Shown: positions 1 through 6,832 of the stretch, one piece after another
Layout: every line of letters begins with the position of its first letter
Numbering within the stretch: position 1 is the first letter of the stretch
Origin: Butyrivibrio sp. WCD3002
Lineage (GTDB): Bacteria; Bacillota; Clostridia; Lachnospirales; Lachnospiraceae
Reading direction: 5' to 3'
DNA: 64,000 nucleotides
NCBI RefSeq assembly: GCF_000424265.1
Contig: NZ_AUJO01000013.1
Coordinates: 1-64,000, forward strand
Notes under the pieces: model-generated
Seen by the model: only the letters and a program-made list of their open reading frames with translations
Databases searched by the model: none
Told to the model about the DNA's origin: nothing
Program-made: the position numbers and the translations under genes

Positions 1-413
1 TCATCGGTACTTACATGAAGGAATTTCTTTCCCTCCTTGAAGCTGCCATCAGGAAGCTCCCATGCCTTCTTAGCTGCATTAAGCATTGTAGCTGTACCAA
101 GTACATTGGTCTCTACAAAGATCTCAGGATTAACGATTGATCTGTCAACATGACTCTCAGCCGCAAAGTGAACTACGCGGTCAATATCGTTCTCCTCAAA
201 AATCTTGTTTATAGCATCTCTGTCACAGATATTTGCCTTGACAAAGGTGTAATTGTCTCTATCCTCTACATCCTTGAGGTTCTCAAGGTTACCTGCGTAT
301 GTAAGGACATCCACATTGATAATGCGGATCTCATTATCATATTTCTTAAACATGTAATGAATGTAGTTAGAGCCGATAAATCCGGCACCACCTGTTACTA
401 AATATGTGCGCAT
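1..413 (-). CDS. rfbB: dTDP-glucose 4,6-dehydratase, 5' part (runs off left edge)
   Basis: About 137 N-terminal residues are visible; the gene continues past position 1. It is a short-chain-dehydrogenase-type enzyme of cytoplasmic nucleotide-sugar synthesis, converting dTDP-glucose to the 4-keto-6-deoxy sugar on the way to dTDP-rhamnose. The protein opens with a Rossmann NAD-binding motif TGGAGFIGSN at residues 7-16, then VDVLTYAGNL (typical of the RfbB subfamily), HFAAESHVDRS, and the TNVLGT segment. The ATG at 413 is preceded by an AAAGGAA Shine-Dalgarno sequence and a good promoter, so the start is secure. Its position near a glycosyltransferase and a DUF2304 gene fits a surface-polysaccharide locus. 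The catalytic TxxxYxxxK triad lies outside the window, so activity cannot be checked here. Confidence 0.93.
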   Translation of the reverse strand, partial: MRTYLVTGGAGFIGSNYIHYMFKKYDNEIRIINVDVLTYAGNLENLKDVEDRDNYTFVKANICDRDAINKIFEENDIDRVVHFAAESHVDRSIVNPEIFVETNVLGTATMLNAAKKAWELPDGSFKEGKKFLHVSTD

Positions 414-457
414 ATAAGTTCAGTTCCTTTCTAAACACATAGCAAGTTTTCACTAAT

Positions 458-485
458 ATTATACTCATAAAGCCAATACTTTCAA
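458..485 (-). promoter_or_regulatory. SigA-type promoter of rfbB
   Basis: On the minus strand, TTGAAA (-35) and TATAAT (-10) are separated by 16 bases, about 45 bases upstream of the rfbB ATG. No operator-like repeat is seen. Confidence 0.7.
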
Positions 486-520
486 AAATGCATTGATTAG
501 TCTGACAGATATTATCACAA

Positions 521-1678
521 TCATGAAGGAATTCCAAAATATCCAAGGAACTCTTCTTCAGCCAGCGTCACTACCTCTTTAAATCTTTTTCCTTCATAAG
601 CATGAAGATTAAACAGTCTCCTCGGTTGCTTTTTGGGAGATGAATTTTTCGCCATCAATTGGAAAAATATCTTCATACTTGGCGTTTCGGAAGCGGTGTT
701 CGCTTCATTCAAAGTTAATTCTTTTTGCTTAAGCGCTTTCAAAATTCCGGGATTCCACTTCCTATATACACGTAGAAAGATAATAAACTTCTCTCCTGAG
801 TTAATATCATTTCTTCTATTGTTATACTCCTGGCTCAGTCTTCTAAAACCAGTTAGGAAATGATCCCTCTCGTTCGGATCATTGAAGAATCCCATAAGCT
901 TCTTATTCTCTAAAATAATATCATCTATAGAGTAAAACACATCTAAAACATCATGAAAATTGGGATACTTACCATTATCAAGGCAGTTTTCAAGGAACTC
1001 CTTTGCGGTGCTTTCCCCATGAAGATATGAATGATTATCTATAAAATCCTCTAACTCTTTAAACTCACCCCGCTTAAGAAGATCTCTCCACCCATTCTTG
1101 TCAGCTTCAGTTATGGCTTCCGCATCGTGTATCTTTTTATTATAGATAAGACAATAGTTCATTTTGTCCCATAAAAAATGTGGGCTGAACGTTACTCCCA
1201 GTTGTTCTAATTTTGTTTTAATTTCAAAATCTGGTTGTCTTCCTCTATCAAGGTATGAACTTCTATCATCAACTACAAGGTATCCTTTATTCAAAAAATC
1301 CATGTCCAGGAAAATGTTGCAGCTGTCCTCTATTTTTTCGGTAATCTCTCTTACTACTTCGTCACTGATTTTACCATCCTTGCACTCAACGAAAACCCAT
1401 TCACCTGCCGGAGTAAGTATAAGCGCATCGTTTGATCTGTAGTTGATGGCTGTACCATTAACTCCTTCCATCCTTCTGTTATTAACATAAATTGTTTTAA
1501 TATTATCAAAATCTATCGCTTTATATCCAGATACTACCGGGTATTCAACGGATCCTATACGAGCTTTTTTATCCTTCGAGGCTGTGTTTCGAAAGATCTC
1601 CTTAAGCGATCTGCAAAAATAATCCTTCTGTTCCTGAGTCAGATTTTTTCCTACTTCAGTTTCCAATTTATTGCTCAT
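521..1678 (-). CDS. PD-(D/E)XK-like nuclease candidate, partner of the AAA ATPase
   Basis: A 385-aa soluble protein of no family I can name. Residues 76-105 carry a motif that fits the PD-(D/E)XK nuclease core: Asp84 in SNDALIL, a beta-strand, then VECK with Glu98 and Lys100, followed by a helix with Glu107 and Glu111. This spacing (D-x13-E-x-K) is what restriction-endonuclease-like folds show. The rest, roughly 150-385, is charged and mostly helical without recognisable motifs, and could be a binding or effector domain. The start overlaps the end of the upstream ATPase gene by ATGA, so the two are translationally coupled and probably make one complex. The DNA is more AT-rich than neighbouring genes. 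I infer a nuclease effector in a defence-type pair; the alternative is a non-catalytic DNA-binding partner. Confidence 0.55.
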   Translation of the reverse strand: MSNKLETEVGKNLTQEQKDYFCRSLKEIFRNTASKDKKARIGSVEYPVVSGYKAIDFDNIKTIYVNNRRMEGVNGTAINYRSNDALILTPAGEWVFVECKDGKISDEVVREITEKIEDSCNIFLDMDFLNKGYLVVDDRSSYLDRGRQPDFEIKTKLEQLGVTFSPHFLWDKMNYCLIYNKKIHDAEAITEADKNGWRDLLKRGEFKELEDFIDNHSYLHGESTAKEFLENCLDNGKYPNFHDVLDVFYSIDDIILENKKLMGFFNDPNERDHFLTGFRRLSQEYNNRRNDINSGEKFIIFLRVYRKWNPGILKALKQKELTLNEANTASETPSMKIFFQLMAKNSSPKKQPRRLFNLHAYEGKRFKEVVTLAEEEFLGYFGIPS

Positions 1679-3021
1679 AAGTCGTTAAATTCTGTATCCT
1701 CCATTATTTCGAAAAGCGGAACTGTAAGCTGTTTAAAGACACTATCTACCTTATTGGTAACGTCTTCAAAGCATACGCCTCCATTAGTATTCACAGTTGT
1801 ATAAAAATTAGCATTCTGAATCACTTCATATTTTCTTGAAAAGTACAATATTGCCTTTAAGAAATATGGACTATGTGTTGCTATCACCACTTTAAGCCCT
1901 ACATATTTTTGAAGAAGAACTATTATCTCTGCGTAGCGTATCTGCCACTCAGGGTGAAGGTGAATTTCAGGCTCATCAAGGCCCCACACAGTATTATCCG
2001 TTAATAATCCAAGTTTTATGACCTGCTCTAAAAGAACCATAGACTTAAGTCCTGTTGACATATTTTCAACTGGAATTTTCCCTTCCAAACCATTTTCAAC
2101 AAAATTCAAGCCATTACTGTCATATACTACATATCCGTTCAACACTTGCTGAACCTTCTCTAACGCCTGAGAAAACTTTCTTTCCAGGTTTATTTCGTCA
2201 ATTATACTTTTATCGGGCCCATCCTCTTCGTACGCTTCCCATAATGACTTATATCTATCCATCTGAAGAAGACCTCTTAACAGCTTCTTTTTGCTGAATT
2301 TCACAGCTCTGGAAGCAGCAAGTGATCCAAATAGGTTCAAAACATCAGGCTCTCCAACAGAAAGCGCATTGTATTTCATCGGATATTCTCTAATGATTTC
2401 TGAACAATAATCTTTCTTATCTCTCGTAAAAGTCAATCCGGCAGCAGCTCCATTTTCCTCTACAATGATACTTCCCGCAGAAGCATTAAAATTGACTACC
2501 GAATCTCCAAAGGTCTTTCTAAACTCATCAGTCACATGACGATAACCTATCTCATCATCATCCAACTCAAAGCTTTCCATTATATTTGAATACGCCAGCA
2601 TAGCTGCATCGAAACTTTCTGAATTGATATAATCGATGTTTAAGCCATATAATCCACAGATGTCTCTTATAAATAGATCTATATCCTTTTGAACTGCCTC
2701 TCCTGACTCTTCTTCTAATATACGAGGAATATATAAATCGATTGTGGAATTTATTTTTCCGGTTTTTTTGCGAACTATGTTGGTGTTTTTCTTGCAAAAC
2801 AAATCAAGTGCGTCTCCGAGTTTGACCAGTTCTTTTCTAAGATTCAGAATTCGCTGTTTTTCAATAAACTGATCCATATCGGCGAAGGCTGATATAGCTG
2901 TAAGCAGAGCTTTACCGGCAGTACTTTTACCCATGTTATTGCTGCCGGCTATAACCGTTATTCCGTCAACTTTTATAGTGGCATCTACTACCTTTAATAT
3001 GTTTTTAAGTATTAGTTCCAT
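1675..3021 (-). CDS. ABC/SMC-like AAA family ATPase (AAA15/OLD-like)
   Basis: A 448-aa cytoplasmic ATPase. Walker A GSNNMGKST is at residues 26-34, an ABC-type signature ENMSTGLKSM at 319-328, Walker B VWGLDEPEIHLHP at 345-357 (Asp349, Glu350) and an H-loop ATHSPYF at 381-387. Between Walker A and the signature is a long helical insertion, as in AAA15, OLD and RecF-like proteins. Members of this broad class drive many anti-phage systems (for example the ATPases of PARIS and Septu), usually paired with a nuclease. Here the downstream gene overlaps by 4 bases and carries a nuclease-like motif. Its own start lies inside the end of the upstream HTH gene, with GGAGAG eight bases before the ATG. 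No TOPRIM domain is visible. The ATPase call is firm; a defence role is inferred from pairing. Confidence 0.85.
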   Translation of the reverse strand: MELILKNILKVVDATIKVDGITVIAGSNNMGKSTAGKALLTAISAFADMDQFIEKQRILNLRKELVKLGDALDLFCKKNTNIVRKKTGKINSTIDLYIPRILEEESGEAVQKDIDLFIRDICGLYGLNIDYINSESFDAAMLAYSNIMESFELDDDEIGYRHVTDEFRKTFGDSVVNFNASAGSIIVEENGAAAGLTFTRDKKDYCSEIIREYPMKYNALSVGEPDVLNLFGSLAASRAVKFSKKKLLRGLLQMDRYKSLWEAYEEDGPDKSIIDEINLERKFSQALEKVQQVLNGYVVYDSNGLNFVENGLEGKIPVENMSTGLKSMVLLEQVIKLGLLTDNTVWGLDEPEIHLHPEWQIRYAEIIVLLQKYVGLKVVIATHSPYFLKAILYFSRKYEVIQNANFYTTVNTNGGVCFEDVTNKVDSVFKQLTVPLFEIMEDTEFNDL

Positions 3022-3398
3022 ATAGAATTCTCTCCTTCAGCTTCTTTCCTTAACCTCTCCAGCTCATTCTCCCTGTCGTACTCAGCCTGTTCTTCCTCAA
3101 GAAGCAGCGTTCTGCGGCCCTTTCCGCGTTTACCTCGCCTGTCGATAAGGGCATCCTCGCCGCCTGCTTCGTATTTTCGAACCCATTGATAAACGTGAGC
3201 ATAGCGAAGTCCATAAAGCTCTGCCGTTTCACGGATGTTTCTGTTGTGATCCAGGCAAAATCTTACGACTTTCAGCTTTTCCTCATAGGAAAGCTTCTTC
3301 TCTAAGAGGTCCTGACCAGAATCAAGATTCATCTGCATTATCTTTATTTTAGTTTCAAAGGACATTTGTCTTTTGGGAACTTTTTTATTTTTTGACAT
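3012..3398 (-). CDS. Helix-turn-helix protein resembling IS3-type transposase OrfA
   Basis: A 128-aa basic protein. Residues 38-75 form a helix-turn-helix of the IS3/IS150 OrfA type: LSYEEKLKVVRFCLDH, then the recognition part ELYGLRYAHVYQWVRKYE. These are followed by the typical GGEDALIDRRGKR stretch and a short C-terminal coiled coil. OrfA proteins usually precede an integrase-type OrfB with a DDE motif; here no OrfB follows and the ATPase start codon sits inside the last codons. So this is either the 5' remnant of an insertion element or an OrfA-like DNA-binding protein kept as regulator of the module. A good SD (GGAGATTACC before ATG) suggests it is still translated. I saw no intact terminal inverted repeats around it. 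Confidence 0.6.
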   Translation of the reverse strand: MSKNKKVPKRQMSFETKIKIMQMNLDSGQDLLEKKLSYEEKLKVVRFCLDHNRNIRETAELYGLRYAHVYQWVRKYEAGGEDALIDRRGKRGKGRRTLLLEEEQAEYDRENELERLRKEAEGENSIWN

Positions 3399-3444
3399 GG
3401 TAATCTCCTGTAACTATATTACTGAAAGCCACGCCCCAAAAATC

Positions 3445-3828
3445 TTATTCCCCGGTAGATTCCTCAACTTTTTCCTCAAGCTCACGAATTCTCTTCTCAA
3501 GAAGTCCCTGATTCTGTATGAGCTTGGTGATGCGCCCGGCCTGTCTTGACGCAATGCTTGTAAGAGATAAAACCAGCATGATAAGGAAACCTATCAGCAT
3601 TATGTATAGTCCATTCATTGCACTGGTTATGCCAAGAAGCTGAATTATATAAAACATCAGCATTGGATTTATCACAAGCACAAGCATCACAACTCCTGTA
3701 AAAAGCCACAGAAGCGTGTACTTCATGTTGAGCATTCTATGCTTTAGAAGTGATAATATTATAATAAAGTAGATAGCTATCGCGGTTATAAGTACCGCGG
3801 TAAGCCTTGGTGGTATTATTGTACCCAT
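3445..3828 (-). CDS. DUF2304 family small membrane protein
   Basis: A 127-aa integral membrane protein with three predicted transmembrane helices (about residues 8-25, 33-52 and 64-88). A charged coiled-coil tail follows, ending in ELEEKVEESTGE. DUF2304 proteins are commonly encoded beside dolichyl-phosphate-mannose-synthase-like glycosyltransferases in polysaccharide loci, and this one directly follows such a gene with an 11-base gap. I infer a shared job in lipid-linked sugar transfer at the inner face of the membrane. The SD-like GGGGAAAT just before the ATG supports the start. Confidence 0.75.
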   Translation of the reverse strand: MGTIIPPRLTAVLITAIAIYFIIILSLLKHRMLNMKYTLLWLFTGVVMLVLVINPMLMFYIIQLLGITSAMNGLYIMLIGFLIMLVLSLTSIASRQAGRITKLIQNQGLLEKRIRELEEKVEESTGE

Positions 3829-3839
3829 TTCTATTTCCC

Positions 3840-4568
3840 CTATCTTCTGATACCATAGCTTATTCTGCAGACTATGATGTCCAATGTAACCTTGATCATG
3901 TAGTAGACTGACCTTTTCAGGTTTATGGAACTGGTGCCGGTCTCACGCTCCCGCATGATTACAGGAAGCTCAATGATTCTTTTTCTTCGCATAACGGCGT
4001 CCATAATAGCCTCCGGCTCAGGATAGTCTATGGGATAGCTTACTGCAAATACATTTATGAAAAATTTGTTCACTGCGCGGAAGCCGCTGGTCACATCCTT
4101 AATTTTCGTAAGACAAAGAACTGTTATAAGTCCGCTTAGAAATCTTATACCGATACGCCTTGTAACTGAGCTTTGGAAGCCTTCCTTATTTACAAACCTT
4201 GAACCGATTACGTAATCTGCTTCACCATCGAGGATAGGCTGCACAATATCACCTATGTATGCAGGATCGTGCTGACCATCGCCGTCAAGCTGTACAGCCA
4301 CATCATAGCCCTTCTCCTTCGCATACTGATATCCTGTCTGTATGGCACCACCGATTCCCAAATTGATGGGACAGGTCACATGATTGTAGCCGTTCTCCAT
4401 AAGGATCCGGGATGTGTTATCAGATGAACCGTCGTTTACCACAACATAATCATACTGAGGATATCCATTCTTTAGCTCCTCAACTATATTTTTGATGTTC
4501 TCGCCTTCATTGTAGGCAGGGATGATTATAAGCACATTTGATTTCTTTGTGCTGTCCGAATAAGTCAT
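3840..4568 (-). CDS. Glycosyltransferase family 2 (DPM1/GtrB-like)
   Basis: A 242-aa GT-A fold glycosyltransferase. It begins with VLIIIPAYNEGENI (residues 12-25), followed by VVVNDGSSDNT and the metal-binding region AVQLDGDGQHDP. These are hallmarks of enzymes moving a sugar from a nucleotide donor to polyprenyl phosphate or a growing glycan. There are no convincing C-terminal membrane helices, so it resembles the soluble DPM1 type and may rely on the adjacent DUF2304 protein for membrane contact. The pair lies downstream of nothing else on this strand, and rfbB is 3 kb further on, separated by the ATPase/nuclease module. The donor sugar cannot be told from sequence. Confidence 0.85.
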   Translation of the reverse strand: MTYSDSTKKSNVLIIIPAYNEGENIKNIVEELKNGYPQYDYVVVNDGSSDNTSRILMENGYNHVTCPINLGIGGAIQTGYQYAKEKGYDVAVQLDGDGQHDPAYIGDIVQPILDGEADYVIGSRFVNKEGFQSSVTRRIGIRFLSGLITVLCLTKIKDVTSGFRAVNKFFINVFAVSYPIDYPEPEAIMDAVMRRKRIIELPVIMRERETGTSSINLKRSVYYMIKVTLDIIVCRISYGIRR

Positions 4569-4681
4569 TTATTATTCCCCGATTTTAAATATTCATACAA
4601 CATCTTGATTATAGCATATTTTCCTAGTCTTCCCGTGACAAAATAGTTTACGAAATTATAATAATTAATCTCTCGTAATCA

Positions 4682-4690
4682 TGTTATAAT
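4682..4690 (+). promoter_or_regulatory. Extended -10 promoter of rubredoxin
   Basis: TG-T-TATAAT, an extended -10 element, lies 48 bases upstream of the rubredoxin ATG; no good -35 box is visible. Confidence 0.5.
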
Positions 4691-4738
4691 TTTCTCATCA
4701 ACCAACTAGAATTTTTTCACAGGAAAGGAGCTTTTCTT

Positions 4739-4894
4739 ATGAAGTACGTATGTGGCACATGTGGATATATTTATGACGAAGCAGCAGGCGATCCGGATAA
4801 CGGAATCGCAGCAGGAACAAAATTTGACGATCTTCCGGCAGATTGGGTATGCCCTCTTTGCGGTGTAGGTAAGGATGAATTTAAGCCTGAATAA
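4739..4894 (+). CDS. Rubredoxin
   Basis: A 51-aa one-iron electron carrier. The four iron ligands are in two knuckles: CGTCG at residues 5-9 and CPLCG at 38-42. The conserved [10 protein letters not shown] and aromatic core (Tyr3, Trp36) are also present. Length is normal for the family. In anaerobic Clostridia it passes electrons to oxygen- and peroxide-detoxifying enzymes such as rubrerythrin or flavodiiron proteins; none is encoded nearby. AGGAAAGGAG upstream of the ATG is a strong SD. The gene is monocistronic, with its own promoter and an intrinsic terminator 34 bases after the stop. Confidence 0.97.
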   Translation: MKYVCGTCGYIYDEAAGDPDNGIAAGTKFDDLPADWVCPLCGVGKDEFKPE

Positions 4895-4927
4895 TTATCA
4901 CCAAAATCTATATTGCTTTTACTAAGG

Positions 4928-4960
4928 GAACCGGGGCGACAGCATTCCGGTTCTTTTTTT
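4928..4960 (+). terminator. Rho-independent terminator of rubredoxin
   Basis: GAACCGG and CCGGTTC form a 7-bp stem around a 12-base loop, followed by seven T residues. Confidence 0.9.
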
Positions 4961-4983
4961 CTCTCAGTTTTTTCATAATCCAT

Positions 4984-5017
4984 AAAAAAGCAGCGACCCC
5001 TTTACCGCGCCGCTACT
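4984..5017 (-). terminator. Minus-strand terminator ending the 41-codon ORF transcript
   Basis: In the minus-strand RNA, AGTAGCGGC pairs with GTCGCTGCT (nine pairs, two of them G-U), followed by six U residues. It faces the promoter at 5631-5659, so a transcript of about 640 nt is bounded at both ends although it holds no conventional gene. Confidence 0.65.
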
Positions 5018-5110
5018 TTCTCATGTTTTTATAATTATCTTTATTTTTGTAATTCGACATTTCTATCTCAATGTTCAAAACAATTGGATAAAACATCTTG
5101 ATTTTTTTTT

Positions 5111-5302
5111 ATTATTGTTATTTAATACATCTTTGGGTGAATACCCTAGAAAATTGATAGTTTCTATTTAATACAGCCATGGGGTTCCAGCCCATGGTTT
5201 TATTATTTTCCGGGAATCGTCTCCGCATTCCTGGGAAAATAACCAGGGTATATCGCAGTCGAGCCTGCGCTTACCTTGTATTAAAGCTTCCATAACAATA
5301 AT
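5111..5302 (-). repeat. Long inverted repeat with internal hairpins around the 41-codon ORF
   Basis: ATTATTGTTAT at 5111-5121 is exactly complementary to 5292-5302, and the adjoining TTTAATACA at 5167-5175 is complementary to TGTATTAAA at 5276-5284. A second TTAATACA copy at 5121-5128 can compete for the same partner. Inside lie three more hairpins: CCATGGG/CCCATGG; a 12-bp TTTTCC...GGAAAA stem with one bulge; and a GCAG/CTGC stem. In the minus-strand RNA the outer helix covers the start codon of the ORF. The shape is either a structured regulatory RNA or a small MITE-like repeat; the sequence alone cannot decide. Confidence 0.6.
5168..5293 (-). CDS. Putative 41-residue peptide
   Basis: A small ORF not matching any family I know. 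It has a strong SD (AAAAGGAG, nine bases before ATG) and lies in a transcript with its own promoter and terminator. The peptide starts MEALIQGKRRLDCDIPWLF, has two cysteines (13 and 23), three tryptophans, and ends with KPWAGTPWLY. There is no signal peptide and no membrane helix. Its ends lie within the long inverted repeat and its start codon can be sequestered in the outer helix, which suggests translation could be controlled by RNA structure. It could be a signalling or modified peptide, a leader peptide, or a chance ORF in a structured RNA. No modification enzyme or exporter is adjacent. Confidence 0.4.
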   Translation of the reverse strand: MEALIQGKRRLDCDIPWLFSQECGDDSRKIIKPWAGTPWLY

Positions 5303-5581
5303 CTCCTTTTGACCTGCTTTCTGTTTTTTAGTACTACGAGTGAACACTCTTTAATCGATCGATATATGTACTATTGGTGAATACCATGATAAAAACAGGC
5401 ATTTTGCATTAAATCCTTACATGTTCCCATATGTTCCCGGCAAATTATTTCCCTAAACTGACTTTGCAGCGAACTTGTAATAACTAATCCTATTGTCCTT
5501 ATTTTCTTTTATCTCTTTTTAAATTATTACTCTTCAAGCCCATAGTTTGATAACTCCCCAGGTACAACTTTTAGGAATAAT

Positions 5582-5597
5582 CAAGATGATCATCTTG
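5582..5597. repeat. Perfect 16-bp palindrome in the leader of the 41-codon ORF transcript
   Basis: CAAGATGATCATCTTG is self-complementary over its full length and starts roughly 30 bases downstream of the likely transcription start. It could be an operator for a dimeric repressor or an RNA hairpin. Confidence 0.5.
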
Positions 5598-5630
5598 TTC
5601 TTGAATGCATCGGAAACTTAATGCTCACTG

Positions 5631-5659
5631 ATAGTATCATCAGATAAAAGTTTCGTCAA
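5631..5659 (-). promoter_or_regulatory. SigA-type promoter for the 41-codon ORF transcript
   Basis: TTGACG (-35) and TACTAT (-10) are 17 bases apart on the minus strand. The predicted leader before the 41-codon ORF is about 330 nt. The sequence between promoter and ORF holds only very short reading frames, none convincing. Confidence 0.6.
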
Positions 5660-5706
5660 TAAATAAATTATAATTTAACCTCGATTTTCATTTTGAGAAC
5701 GCATTA

Positions 5707-5801
5707 TGATTTTTAAAAATCAAGCATGAATTCTGAGCTTATCAAAAATTTGGTTTTAAAGAAAATTTTTGATTTGACCTTCAAAAAAGATATATTTTTG
5801 A
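5707..5801. repeat. Cluster of AT-rich inverted repeats
   Basis: TGATTTTTAAAAATCA at 5707-5722 is a perfect palindrome. ATCAAAAATTT (5741-5751) pairs with AAATTTTTGAT (5763-5773), and TCAAAAA (5781-5787) with TTTTTGA (5795-5801). TCAAAAA occurs in alternating orientation. Nothing in 5660-5966 looks coding; this may be regulator-binding or simply AT-rich spacer. Confidence 0.4.
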
Positions 5802-5966
5802 TGTCTTAATGAATATGAAATTACGTTATTAAGATTAATTTTTTTATCAGTTTCTATTTTGGCACTTCTGATATTTTTCTATCAAAGCAGCGAACAACAT
5901 AAATAATGCGCATATACAACATAACAGTTTGCACACACGCATTATAATACAGTTTCCTATCATATT

Positions 5967-6620
5967 TTATACCACCTGTTTGTCCAGATAGTCCTCATAG
6001 GCTCCCAGATTTGAGATGGCAGAGAGAGTTGAATTCTGAAGAGTTGAAAGTGTACTGTTTGATGATCCGTCATCACCGGTACCGCCAACCGCCAGACCGC
6101 TGAAAAGTGCCTGGGTAAAATCAGCCGAATCCGTCAGGGAATTTTGAAGTGTATCCTTCATGATTGAAGCTGTAAGATAATTCTGCATAATCAGATTGCT
6201 TCTTGCTTCCTTCTCGGTTCCATTTGATGTATCAACACCTGCGAGGCCTGCCAGCCTTTCAGCTGTATCCTCATCCACTCCTGTGGTCTTAACCATGGAA
6301 TCCAGCACACCTGTAATAGAGTTTAACCCGGAGCTTGCTGTCACTGCTCTTATAGCAGAATCAATCAATTCTTCATTGCTTGTCTCCGGAGCATTATTAG
6401 AAACAGACTGCAGAGCATTATTAAGCAGTCCGCTAAAGGTATCGCCTGAAGACAGTGTATTAACCACATCACTTATTGATGAGGTGCCTGATACACTTCC
6501 TATTTTGTTACTAAGTGCTGATAAATTTGTGTAATTAGAAACAATTGAAGAAAGATAATCGTAGTCCATGACTCCCCCAACATCCACAATATCTTGTGGT
6601 TCCCCAAAAACTCTTTCCAT
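5967..6620 (-). CDS. Hypothetical Ser/Asn/Thr-rich protein
   Basis: I do not recognise a family. The 217-aa product is poor in aromatic residues and rich in Ser, Asn, Thr, Leu and Ala, with repeated helical segments of the type LSSGDTFSGLLNNALQSV; there is no signal peptide or membrane helix. The upstream 17 codons may not be translated: the first ATG at 6620 has no SD, whereas the ATG at 6569 (MDYDYLSS) follows GGGGGAG closely. The composition resembles small secreted or flagella-associated proteins of Lachnospiraceae, but nothing specific supports that. It is monocistronic, with an intergenic region of about 350 bases downstream. Confidence 0.6.
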   Translation of the reverse strand: MERVFGEPQDIVDVGGVMDYDYLSSIVSNYTNLSALSNKIGSVSGTSSISDVVNTLSSGDTFSGLLNNALQSVSNNAPETSNEELIDSAIRAVTASSGLNSITGVLDSMVKTTGVDEDTAERLAGLAGVDTSNGTEKEARSNLIMQNYLTASIMKDTLQNSLTDSADFTQALFSGLAVGGTGDDGSSNSTLSTLQNSTLSAISNLGAYEDYLDKQVV

Positions 6621-6692
6621 ATATTGCTTTATTTGATATTATCTCACATTTTTACAGCTTTTTGTTTGATGTATTTTAACCTTTTAAATCAC

Positions 6693-6742
6693 AAAAAAGA
6701 ACCGCTACAGTTCTGGTTTTAAGCCATGCCGTAACGGTTCTT
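6693..6742 (-). terminator. Terminator of the acidic lipoprotein gene
   Basis: In the minus-strand RNA, AAGAACCGTTACGG pairs imperfectly with CTGTAGCGGTTCTT, followed by a U run. Confidence 0.8.
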
Positions 6743-6832
6743 GTAGATTCTATGCGGCTTTTGGCACCATGCATTTTTATTCTGCAGCTCCCACTATAGC
6801 TGCCTTACACATATGCCAAATACTTTAGATAA

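Noticed and set aside
5020-5102. 27-codon minus-strand frame downstream of the 41-codon ORF
   Set aside because: No SD and AT-rich low-complexity composition (Asn/Lys/Tyr).
5111-5302. Structured element as tRNA, tmRNA, 6S RNA or RNase P RNA
   Set aside because: None of the conserved sequence signatures of those RNAs are present.
5491-5545. 14-codon frame MGLKSNNLK... after GGGGAG in the leader of the 41-codon ORF transcript
   Set aside because: Too short to support, and SD spacing is loose.
5700-5800. Alternating TCAAAAA palindromes as a CRISPR array
   Set aside because: Repeats are short, not evenly spaced and in alternating orientation; no cas genes in the window.
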